NCBI GenBank assembly: GCA_947095535.1
Contig: OX352774.1
Location: forward strand, 29,714,496-29,778,495
Length of the DNA: 64,000 bases
Reading direction: 5' to 3'
Origin: Poecilobothrus nobilitatus
Taxonomy: Eukaryota; Arthropoda; Insecta; Diptera; Dolichopodidae
The notes below the pieces were generated by a model, which worked only from the letters and a program-made list of their open reading frames with translations, searched no databases and was not told where the DNA came from. How positions within the stretch are numbered: position 1 is the first letter of the stretch; the number at the start of each line of letters is the position of its first letter. The position numbers and the translations under genes are program-made. Shown here one piece after another: positions 14,877 through 27,700 of this stretch.

Positions 14877-14991
14877 GACTATCAATCTTCTTTTTTTTCT
14901 GGACAAAATTCAGGATTAAAAAAAAAAACGAAATATTTGTAAATAACCAACTAAATAGTTTATATGTTAATTTAAAATAAAAAAATATAAA
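14877..14991 (+). other. Probable 5' UTR part of first formin coding exon
   Basis: A pyrimidine-rich tract and CAG acceptor end at 14876. From there the sequence runs to the ATG at 14992. An in-frame TAA at 14968-14970 and the absence of any AG between it and the ATG mean translation of this exon cannot enter from upstream in this frame. The exon may begin here after a non-coding first exon, or transcription may start nearby. Confidence 0.45.
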
Positions 14992-17900
14992 ATGGATTCA
15001 CGAATCGGTTTAGATTATATTGTTGAAAATCGTGAATATGTATCAAAATTAGGAGCAGCTCTAGATACAAATAATACTATTGTAAAGAAACAAGTTTTTG
15101 AACTTTTATCAGCATTATGCGCTTATAATTCAGAAGGTTATACACGAGCAATTGAAACACTAGAATATTACAAGGTAATTTTTATTTGATATAAATTTTT
15201 TTTTATAAAGATCTTTTAATTTATTTTATTATAATATTTATGAATCTTTGACTTATAACTAACTACTTCTTTCTGGTATAATTAAATTTAATTTTTAATA
15301 TTTACAAATCTTTTTAATTTACATTTTTAATGAGAAAAGACTTCAGTTATCAAAAAGCAACTTAATTTTATAAATGTTTCATGACATGACATTTAAATTA
15401 TAATATGAATATTAAGATACAGAGTAATTTAAGATTCTGATGGTATTGTTATATTATTATATATTATTTAATTATATAAAGTTGGTTGCTGATGAAATTA
15501 GTTCTTGTTCTATTCTATCAAAATCATTTTACCCGTACCCGTAGTATATATTATATACTATATATTTACATTATATTTGGTCGTAAGGGGGGTATGTAAA
15601 GAAAAAACACTTACGACCTGTGCAGGGATCGAAAAATGTTTAATTTGAAAAAAAAAATGAAGTATAACTGATTTTGCATACTTATAGGCGAAATATAGTA
15701 TTTTATTTTAATTTAAAAACAAAGATACGTGTTAATTTATTTTCGTTCATATTCTTTTTAATCACCAAATGGCGACAAACTAACTAGATAAAAAAGCACA
15801 ACGAACTATGAAAATAGAATTAAAAATAAATTAAAATGTCATGAAATGAAAGGAAAAAACAATCAAGACTTGTTATACATTTCAATATGTTTTAAATTTC
15901 TACTATCTTAAGTATTATCTTACAGAAACAAACGATAATAGCATAAAAACACGAAATACAAGATCTTATTAAAGCACAAAAAATATACATGAACTTTCCA
16001 AATAAAAAATTTAAATTGTTATCAAGAAAAATGAAGTTGCAAGTATATAATATAAAATCTGATAAAATCATTATCCGTTCTATCGTAATATATGACTGCC
16101 ACATATAAACTTTAAATGCTTAAAGGTAGACAGATTTATTCTCATTCTGCTCATTCATAAGAAGAAAAAGAAAACAAATTACATATTAAAAAAAAAGTAG
16201 TAATATTTATTTTTATTTAATAACACTAATATACGGCTTAGTAGTGAACTGATACGCTCCACTAACTGAAAATAATAAAAGACTCCAATTTTATATTGTT
16301 TTATTTTTGGCTATCATTTATTATCAATAATTGCCCGAAAAGAAAAATTAAAAAAATCCCAAATTGCTGAAAATTGGGAGCAGTTTACATATTATGTGGA
16401 ATCATTCCAAATTTTAATTTTTAGAGTCTTTTTTCAGTTTATTTTGGGGTCATAATTCATGTGACGTAAATTCTCTGAGCCTAACTATATACACATTCAT
16501 AATAACTAAGTTTTTAAATCACATTATATATGGTTGCATTTTAATATAAAAAATGGATAAATGCATTTCAAACTCTACAGATAAGTTAAATTAAAGATAA
16601 AAAAAATTTGATACAATAAAAGTATTGTCACGTTTTTCGTCTTCGTTAAAGTAAAAAATTTTTACTCAACTGTTATTTTTTTTTTTTTTTTTCTTCAATT
16701 TACAAAAATTAAAACTATAATTAAATAAATAAATAAATTTTTGTAAATACATAATATTATAATTAAATAATAAATTTTTTTTTTTTATTATTTATTTAAT
16801 TTTCAGAATCTTAAACATTACCGATATCGCTTCAAAATTGTCGTAAACGAATTAGAAAAAGCAACTGTTGTTGAATATCAAGTGGCTTTATTAGCATTTG
16901 TAAATTGTGTTATAATATCAGCAGCTGATCTACAAGAACGTCTTAGAATTCGAAATGAATTTATAGGTAAATAAATAAAAATTTACTTTTTCTTTTCAAT
17001 TATAACTAAAAAAAAAAAAAAAAAAGTAACAAAATGTAAATATAAAAAAAGACACATAATCTATATATGTATATAAAATTTAGTGAAATAATAAAAAAAA
17101 TACGTAATACGTTAATATTTTAAATAAATAAATAATAGTAAGTTTTTAAAATATTAATAAAGTAAACTCTATTTACTTAACATTATATAGTAAATTTACA
17201 ATAATTGACAATAATAATATATTTTTATTACGACACTGGCCTAATTTAAATTCAATTGTTATTTAGTTTAATTATTAGAGTTTCCATAATATAATGTTAA
17301 GTTAAAGTTATATATTATGTATTTAAATTATGTTATTTGTATATAATGTATACATTTTAATGAAGAGTTTTTTTTTTTTTTTTGCGATTTTAAACCTTAT
17401 TTGTACATTAAGTTTGTACATTAATATTTTACGTATTTTAATTTTGTAGAAGATGAAGTTGTTATTAATTGTAATAGGAAAAAAAAAAACAGATAAAAGT
17501 AAAATTATTGAAATATAATAAATTGCAAAAATTATAATAATTATAGATTAAAAAGTAAACAAAAATCATTTTCACCTTATCGTTAATAAAAATGAAAAAC
17601 TTATATCTAAGTTGAAGTATTAAAAAGATTTCTATATATATATAACATTTTCCTGTCAAATTCAGGTATTTATTAAATACTCTCAGGTGTTTACTAAATA
17701 TATTCAGGCTTTTGCTAAATATATTCAGGTTACTAAATAAATAAATTACTAAATACTAAATAAATTAGAATTCAGAGTTTTCCTAAATGAATTCAGATTT
17801 TTAGTAAATAATTTCAGATTTTTTTTGGAATTCCGATTTTTACTAAATAAATTCAGATAATTTTTTTAATAAATTGTAATTAAAACCTTTCTATTGATAA

Positions 17901-20900
17901 ACATGTGAAAATTCTCAAAAATATTTATCGTCGAGGCTATAATTTGAAAATAAATAAATAAATACATTATATATAGGGTGTTTCGTATTAGAGTATTTCA
18001 GGAGATTATTATAATATTTCAGTACTGAGATTAAAACTAGAAAAATATTAGAAAAAAAATTAAAGAAAATATTTAAAAAAATATAAAATGCTCGTATATG
18101 TTTTCATATTAGGATAATAAATCATTCAGTAACTAAAAGCTTGAAGAATAAATTTTCAAAAAATACTAAGATAACTTCTGTAGAACATGTCAGCCAAGTG
18201 TTAATTTGGCAATTTTAAAACAAAATAAAATATAAATCCCTATATTTCGAAAACAACTATAATAATTGACTTCCCTCTCATATAAATTTTTTTCTAGTTT
18301 TAGTCTCAGGAATCACGTGCACGTCCTGAAATATTTGAACTCTTATTAAAAATATGCAAGCTTCCAAATTTTTTTAATATAATCAAATATAATATTTTTT
18401 TTGTTTTCATTTTTCAGGTTTAAAAATTTTACCGGTGCTAAACAATTTAAGGTAAGTAAAATATCATAGAAAATGCTAGAAATTTTTTTCATTTTTATAT
18501 ATTCATAACCGGAGTCCACCTAAATCCAAAAAAAAAAAAAAAAAAATCCCAATGTTACAGAATGCAAAGTAACAAAATAATATCTTTTTATGCATTTTAT
18601 GCAAATATTAAAAATCCTCAATTACATACATTATAATTATTTTTAATCTTTTTATTACCTTGAATTATGTTTTGATATTGACATTAAGTCATCTATTATA
18701 AAATGGCTCCTCTGAATTGCGATGTATATTACTTTAAATGTTTTATTGTCAGGTATTATAATGGATCTTATAAAAATTATTAGGGAGTATTCTAGTCAGT
18801 TCTAGTTGGTTACAAAATTAGCGTTCCAACGTCTGTAAACGTTTTACGGACGGGACGATTGTCCTTACTAATTTAAATGATTTGCTGTTTAAATATATAT
18901 AAGTAAAAAAAAAATTGTGATGGAATTTAAAGTTGGTTACAAAATCAGAATTATAAGTTTTTTCCAGAATATATATGTATATGTATATATATACATAATA
19001 CATAATTATGCGAGAATTCTGCACTGGTAGGGATTTTGCAGTTGGTTACAAAATCAGAATTTAAATAATTTGTTTAGCGGAGGTTGCACTTTTGCAATTT
19101 TTTGGGATTTAGTGTTTTTTGTGAATTTTTATTTTGGGATTGTTTTTTTTTTGAGATTTTACGTTTTGGATTTTTAATTTGAAATTTTGATTTTGGAATA
19201 TCAGTCCTAAATTCTAACCCATTCTTACCAAATCGATTTGATCTGATTTAATCTGATTGATCTGATTTAATTCAGTTCAATCAATCAAATAATTGGATTT
19301 TAATTTTAAACTCTATCAAAATTTAAAATGTTTCGATTTATATACGCCTTATAACCGTTAATTTATTTTTTTTTTTACGACAATTATTTTTAAAAAAGTA
19401 TATATTTAACGGTATGATTGTATTTTTTTACGATATCTTATCTCCATTGTACAATATACATATGTACTTATATTAATTTATTAATTCAATATTTATAAAT
19501 ACCGTTAATATTTCATGTATAATTAATTTACGATAGATATTACATACAATTTATTTAATTCCAAAAATTTCTAATAGATGCCCTTTAAATAACACCTGCA
19601 ATTGAATAATGCGCACGCACCACGTGCACCTTTAATGTAATTCCGCCTTTCGAAATATAATCGTATAGAAAACTACATAATATTATATATACATAACATT
19701 ATGTAGATAAAAAAAATACTTCCTCATTTTTTTTTTTTCCTACTGCTGTCAGTTTTTAATAGCCCATAATTCAAAATACATCATCATCACCCAGATAAAT
19801 ATCAGTTAAAAGGCAAAAAAAAAAAAAAAAATAAAAGAAATTGAACTTTATAAAAAAAAAAAATAAATAAATATAATTTCAAATTAAATCAAAGAAAAAA
19901 AAAAAAAGTTCTTTATTTTCTATACAAAAAATGTGTTCTACCAAAATATATCCATCCATTTTAATTATATTATTATAACTAATAAACAAATTTTTCAATT
20001 GAAATTGTGTTAAAATTCAATATATAAAAATTATTTAATTCATTTTATTTAAATCTATTTTAAAAATACTAAATATATCTATATTTTATTTAAAAGCAAA
20101 GTAAAAGTGTTTTAATATTTAAATCTTTAAATTCAAATAAATTTTTAAATAGCGAAAATTTTAATATTCTATAAATCATTTTTTTTTTTTTTTGTTTTCG
20201 CTCAGTTTTAATACAAATAATTAAAGGTTTTTTTTTTTTTTTTGTCTGTAAAAGTTTAAGTAAGTACAAATATTATTTTACTTTATTATCCTTGAGTTAT
20301 AAATTTTTGCTAATAAGGAATATAATTTATGTCCTTGAAATTTATACATGAATTTTATAAAGTATTAATGATGTTGGTCAGTAAAATTATATGTAAAATT
20401 ATAAAATTATAAGTAAAATATTATGACATTATCAAAATATTTGAAAAATAAAAGGAGAATGGGTTTAATGTTATAATGAATTAACATTTGTTTGCCAATA
20501 TATTTTAATATTAATTAATAATTATACAACATCCTTTTTAAAAAAGAAATTTAATTAAAATGAAACTTTTAATATATCGGGTAGTTTCAATAGTGTCCTA
20601 CCTTAATTTAAACTAAAGTGTCTTTAAAGAAAATTTAAAAAGGATACAAAAAAGTTGGTATAGGAATGAGACTTTGTTTTTTTTTGTTTTTTTTTTGTTT
20701 CTTTGTTTTGGTTGTTTTTGGAGTAAATGTATATATATAATTTATACTGTAATAAAAATTTATTTTCCGTAAACAAATTACATACCATAAATTTTACCGT
20801 TTTTTTGTTTTTTTTTTTTTTTTCATTTTAATTCAAATTAGATATCACTCAAATTACTATATAATTACAATGTCCTTATGTGATAATTAAATATATATAT

Positions 20901-21721
20901 TGTCTATTTTGACTATTCGTTTAGGGAACTAACATAATTTTTGTCGGTTTTTATTTTTTTTATTTTTATGTTTTGTATTTTGGGATTTTATCGATTTTTA
21001 TTTTTGTGAACATTTGTAATAATTTAAAAAAAAAAAAAAAACTTACTAGATCCTTTTACAGGATTTTTAACAAATATATGTTTTTATTGTAATTTTGATT
21101 AAAATTTCATATTGATTTATATAATTTTAAAATTAGAATATGTAATTTATGATATTTAGAAAACATGAATATTTCGAGATTTTTCATGTATTTTTTTTTT
21201 GGTTTTTCATATTTGAAATGATCTCTTGTTTTATTTAAACGACGAGTTATAATGTTTAATAAGTTTTCTTTATGTATTGATTCGGTATATCATGATTTTT
21301 TTGTTCCATTTCTATTACAATTATGCCCATTCACTTAATCCATTTCAATTCATTTGGATACCCTTGTTCTCAGTTGGTATGTTCATCATTAATAACACGT
21401 TATTTATAAATATTTCAAAGTTCTGTTTATTTTCTTTGAAGATTTATAAAATTATAAAGGTATTATGAAACAGTAATAAATATAAGTCTCGAAAAACAGT
21501 TTTAAATTTGAGTTTATAAAATAAAACATAATTTAAAATTTTCTTAATTTTTTTTTTTTTTATCAAACTTTAGACGAGTCTACCACAACGTTGGAGATAT
21601 CATTGTACAATTGGACGTATTCGACGAACAAAGGGAATGCGACGAAGCACAAAGCTTACAAGGACCAAATGGAATAAATTTGAATTCACATCTTGATGTT
21701 TTTTATGCCATTTTGCGGCAG
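14992..21721 (+). CDS. form3: Formin N-terminal FH3/DID exons
   Basis: Coding exons are 14992-15174, 16807-16966, 18418-18451 and 21574-21721, with junction phases that fit throughout. They encode MDSRIGLDYIVENREYV, KKQVFELLSALCAYN, YRFKIVVNELEKATV, RIRNEFIGLKILPVLNNL and a segment ending HLDVFYAILRQ. These are the armadillo-like helices of the FH3/diaphanous-inhibitory region, which in this family folds back on the C-terminal tail. The 34-nt exon at 18418 is unusually small but is needed to keep frame. Confidence 0.9.
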
Positions 21722-24700
21722 GTTAGTTTTAAAATCATATATAAAATTAAATTTTAGCATACAAGTATATATTTTTTTATATTTAAAATAATTAATAGGT
21801 AGCTGATACGCCGCAAGAAATACCATTTTTAAGTATATTACAACATTTATTAAGAATTGATCCAAAGGAATCTATTAGTGATATTATATGGGATACAACT
21901 GAAAAATTAGTTCATCGCGCTACTCTATTAGAAAATCATGATGATGCAACAAGACTGCTACGAACCCCAAGTATACAAAAATTCATACATTGTCCAAATT
22001 GTCGCACCATACAAAATTGTGGTAGTAATAACAGCACAACAAATGGTAATGATCCTGTGACATCACATTCTTCACGTAAAGGATCAATATTATTAACAAC
22101 AACAACAATTACACCAAATAGTAATCATAGTCAACATTCATCGTCTTCTATTTCTAATAATTATTCTGTGTCATATTCTCCATTATCTGTAGGTGATAAT
22201 TGTAAATCTCAACCATCTGGAACTTTAGCATACAATCAATGTGTTACGGCACCACCACCACCACCGCCGCCTCCAACTCCTCCCGGTAGAATGGGATCTG
22301 GTGCACCACCACCGCCACCTTTACCAGCTCATTTTAAAAATGATGGTTATTATGGACCGAGTGATGGTCTTCCACCACCCCCAGCTCCTCCACCAAATTT
22401 TCTTAAAGTACATCCATCAATGCCTCATAATTTTAATCGACCTAAAACGCCAGATATGATGAATGCAAATGATCAACATATCTTATTGCCGCAACAAGAA
22501 ACTCCAGCGCCAAAGACAAAAATGAGAACGATTAATTGGAATAAAATTCCACCAAGTAAAGTTTTAGGAAAACGTAATATTTGGACAGTAGTAGCTGATC
22601 AACATCAAGGACGTCAAATAGCTGATATTGATTGGAGTGAAATGGAAGGTTTATTTTGTTTAACAAATAGTGTACAAGGTTCACCAAAAATGGGTCGAGA
22701 TGGTAATGATACTTTAGATAGAAAAACGAAAAAAGAAAATTCTGAGGTATATATACAAAAAATTTTAACTTAAGTTGTTTTTATAAAATATGATTTATAA
22801 TTTCTTTTATTTTATATTGTAATAAAATATAGATAACATTATTAGACGGAAAAAGAAGTTTAAATGTGAATATATTTCTTAAGCAATTTAGATCGTAAGT
22901 TTTAAATTATATATACAATGTTATAATAAGAGTGTTCACAAATTCATTTTAATATTTCATATATTTTTTTTTTTTTATAGATCGAATGAAGATATTATAG
23001 AATTGATTCGAAATGGAGCTCATGATGATATTGGTTCTGAAAAACTACGAGGACTTTTAAAAATTTTACCAGAAGTAGATGAATTAGATATGTTAAGAAA
23101 TTTTGTTGGTGATAGAAATCGTTTAGGAAATGCTGAGAAATTCTTAATGCAAATGTTACAAGTACCAAAGTAATTTTGTTTTTCGAATATAATTTATAAT
23201 ATTTTAAAATTATATTTAAATTTTTTATTTATTTTTTTTTGTTTTAAATAGTTACAAATTACGAATAGAAAGTATGCTATTAAAAGAAGAATTCGCATCA
23301 AATATTACTTATTTAGAACCTTGTATAACAGCTATTTTATTTGCTGGGGATGGTGAGTTAAAATTAATTAAAACTTATCTTATATCTATATATATCTCAT
23401 TAAATAGGTAAATGTCCTTCATTTTAAATATATATTTTTTTTTCCTTATTTCAGATCTCATGAATAATAAATTACTGCAAGAAGTTTTATATATGGTTGT
23501 TGTAGTCGGAAACTTTTTAAATGCTGGCGGTTATGCTGGTAATGCAGCAGGTGTCAAATTGTCTTCCTTACAAAAATTAACTGATATACGAGCAAATAAG
23601 CCTGGAATGAATTTAATACATTTTGTAGCTTTGCAATGTGAGAAAAGAAATCCGAAATTATTAGATTTTCCATTGCAAATGACTACATTAGAAAATGCAT
23701 CAAAGTAAATATATAAATTATATAAAATTATACAAAAAATTATTATTTTAAGTAACAGAAATTAAATTATTATATATATTTTTTTATTTATAGAACAACA
23801 TCAGAACAAATTAATAATGAAATTAATGCTTTAGATACAAGAATCTTTAAAATTAAAAAGCAAGTTGAATTACCAACAACAGAAAGAGATATTAAAGAAC
23901 AAATGTTAGAATTTTTACAGGTAATTTTTTTTTAATATATGTTTAATTATTTTAAATTTTACAATAAGAATTTTTCAATTATATTTTTCAATAAATTAAT
24001 AATAAAATTAGGCTGCTGAACGTGATGTTAGTTTACTACAGCGTGGTATGAAAGATGTTGAATTAATGAGAATGAAATTAGCTGATTATTTTTGTGAAGA
24101 TTCATCAACATTTAAAATTGAAGAATGTATTAAAATATTTCAAACATTCTGTGAGAAATTTAAACAAGCTGTCAAAGAAAATGAAAAAAGACGTATTCAA
24201 GAAGAACAAGCTAATATAAGACGAAAACAACGTGAAGAATTAATAGCTCGAAAAACACGACAAGGTATACAATTTTTGTTTTTTTTTGTTTCAAATCATC
24301 TTAAACATTTTTTATTTTATTTGTGTTATGTTAGTGAGCCAATGTGGAACACCAGTTTCTGATTCAGAAAACTTTTTAATTGTTGATCAATCATATGATC
24401 CACGTTGTAGTCCTGCTATGTCCAGAAGACGTATTGGTTCTTTTAATAGTAATGGTGATGCAAATATTATACGTGATGATGGATTATCACCTGATATTAC
24501 ACCAAATGGTAGTTTAAGAAGAAGACGAAGTAGAGCATTAGCGGAAGAAGATGATTCAAATTTAATGGAATTTTTAAGAAGTTCAGGTCATGACAATAGT
24601 AATAGAGAAAGAAAGACTTCATCATATGGAAGTTTAGGTATGAAACATAAAAATATATTGTATGATATTTTTTTTAATTTTGTCATATTTCTTTTTAAAT

Positions 24701-27700
24701 CGTTCGTTTGTTAATTTTTTTTTTTTTTTTTTGATATAATGAAGTGAATTTTTTTATTAAATTCAGTTTTAAAATATTTTTATACCTTAATAACAAAAAA
24801 AAAAAAAAAATATAAACAGAAAAAAAATTATTATGCGCATATACATACATATACATTACCTAAATAATAAAAATATGCTATGTATTAATTAAATAGTTTT
24901 ATGCTTTTTCATTCTCCTTTCATTAAAAAAAAATTAAATGCCTAGAACAGAACACGCATCGTGTTGAGATCCGTTTTGTTTTAAAGTGGATTATAAATTA
25001 TGAATTAATATTTTTAACTGTTAATTGACTTGAAACCAAATCTCGACCACTGAATCACGTAAAAATTTTTAATTTTTTTTCTCTCACATATCAGGTGACA
25101 TATAATTTTAACTTTTCCCCATAGTTGGTGCGTGATAGTTTCGATTTTACTTCTTAACATTATCATTTTCAAATTAAATTAGTATTATAATAAATAATTA
25201 TATAAGGTTTAAAATTATATTTAAATTAATTTTTCTCTACTCTTAACATTCAATTTAATTTTAGTTTTTTTAATTTTTTTTTTTTTGTTAATTTTTAAAT
25301 TTAAAATCTTAATCTTAATTATTCTAATCACAAGATATACAAAATATTTCATTTTATTTTGTAATTGTACTTTGATTTTAAAAAAAAAATAAATAAATAA
25401 GTAAATAAATTGCCATAGATTTGCCAATTTAAAAATATTTCTATCAAGTCATGAACCAAATTAAGAAATTCTCATCTATAAAATCTTATCCATTTATACC
25501 ACGTCCTTCCAGTTTTATTGACATGTTGCTCTGCTCACGGCGGTTAGTGCCGCGTAAAATATTTGTAAATCTAGTAATTGTAATAATAGTCTATTTATAT
25601 CCAAAATAAATAAATTTTTTCAATTTTTTTTCTCTTGTTGTAATATAAATCTGTTAATTTCGAATTCTTTTATATTTAATTTATCAAAAATCTCTTATTA
25701 TTTCATATATAGTTATTATTCATTAATGATCCCTCAGTTAAAAATCATATCATATGTACCTATTAACAAAATTTTAAAAAAGTTTTTTTTTTTTTTTTTT
25801 TATAGAAATTTGTATTATATTAATAAAAATGTAATACATCGTTCCATATAAGTTACCGTTTTATACTGTTTTTATTTAATTTTTTTTTGTTGAAAATTGT
25901 ATTTTTTATTTTTTAATTTTTAAATAAATATATATATAAATATTATATTAACTAAAAAAAAAAAAATATATCATTTTATTGAAACTAAATGATAAATAAA
26001 GCTTTATAATAAATAATAAAACCATAAGCATAATATATACATATATATTTTCATCTCAAATTACATATTAATAAAATTCATTATTTATCATCATGTTTTA
26101 TATATATGTATGTGAAAACGCTTAAACTAAGCTTTAAAATAAAATTTTAAATAAAAAGTTTAGAAACATCATCACATATTATAATTATTAGGCACATTTT
26201 GTATATGAAACATTGTTGCCATACAAAAGTTTTTTAAATAATTTTTAAGAGTTGTTGTTTTTATCGTTTATAACCCCCCAGTGTATATTTTTAATAAAAC
26301 ATAAAAAAAAAAAAAAAATTAATTAACTTACAAATAAATTTGATAAAATATAATAAAGTTTGTGTTGCTCGCTTTAATTACAATTTAAGAAAAAAAAACA
26401 AACAAAAAACAAACAAAAGATTAAAAAAATTAAGGACATTATTAAAAATGGAAAATAAAATGTCAAAAAAAAAAAAAAAAATTAAAATTTAGTGTAATTT
26501 TCTAGGAGTTTATTGGAAACTGATGAATTTTAAGTAAGTTACTTCGAAAAAATAATTAAATTGATTAATGTGTTATAATACCTAATATTTTCTTTAAATA
26601 ATAAAATTAGTTTTTTTGTAAGGTTTTTTTTGTAAATCACAAAAGAAAATTTTTACTTTTTAAAAGCTATTATTATACGTCGGCTGACTTCAGAATTGTA
26701 TATATCTGCGGTATTACTACAGTATTACTTTTTTTAAACCACAAATATACAATATTTTTTTTTTGTTATTTTTTAAAACATCCAATTTCATAATATAACT
26801 CCAACAAAAATGTATCTACATATTATAAAAAAGATAAAAATACAAAAAGATTTAAAATGTAGACTAAATCAGCTACAAATTTTTGTATACATAAAATACC
26901 CACTTTATACACATTATCTGCGTATAACAAATTGTATGCAAAACTTTGTAGATATTTGTGCATATAAACTTTTTGAACGTTATACTTTGTAGTACTACAT
27001 CTACAATTTTGAAGTCAGGGGTCCTTTTCTACTGACAAACTATTCAAATCTTAAATGTGATATGAAATGACACATATTTTTTAATATTTTTTTTTTTTAT
27101 AAATGTTTTTTATAAACTAACTAGCTTTCACATTTAAAATTATTAGCCGTCAGCCTTCCCCTTATACAATTTTTTTCTAGTTTTTAATTTGCATATATCT
27201 ACCTCAAAAGGGGTAGGATTCTTATACACCCTGTACACATAAATATGTATGTAGCTTTATTATTAGAAATCTAAAAAAAAAAAGTACATTGATCTCATTT
27301 GCCATGTACATTATACACCTATTTTAAAAAATCGACAGAGAAATTTAGAAAATTTATATAAAGCCTGTTAAGATTAAATTATAAAATCTAATTTATTTAA
27401 AACATAAACATTTCAAACCAAAACTAGAAAGGTCCTAAATATGTAAACATAAAAAAATTTGTTGTCCAACATTTTTCCCCATTCATCAAATTTTTAAAAC
27501 AAAAAAATTAAATTAAATAAAAATATGTAAATAAATCCTAGAAAATTTTTAATTTAAATTCTAAAAAAAAAAAAACAAAAACATAGTAGTGATATAAACA
27601 TATATAAATATACCAGAGCTCATAACAAAAGCTATAAAGTGTAATTTTTTTGTGCATGAAAAAATGATTGTGTTTTATTTTATTTTTTTTTTTTAATTCC

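Noticed and set aside
22241..22459. Second reading frame across the formin FH1 region (His/Leu-rich)
   Set aside because: It is the frame-shifted shadow of the proline codon run and has no splice or family support.
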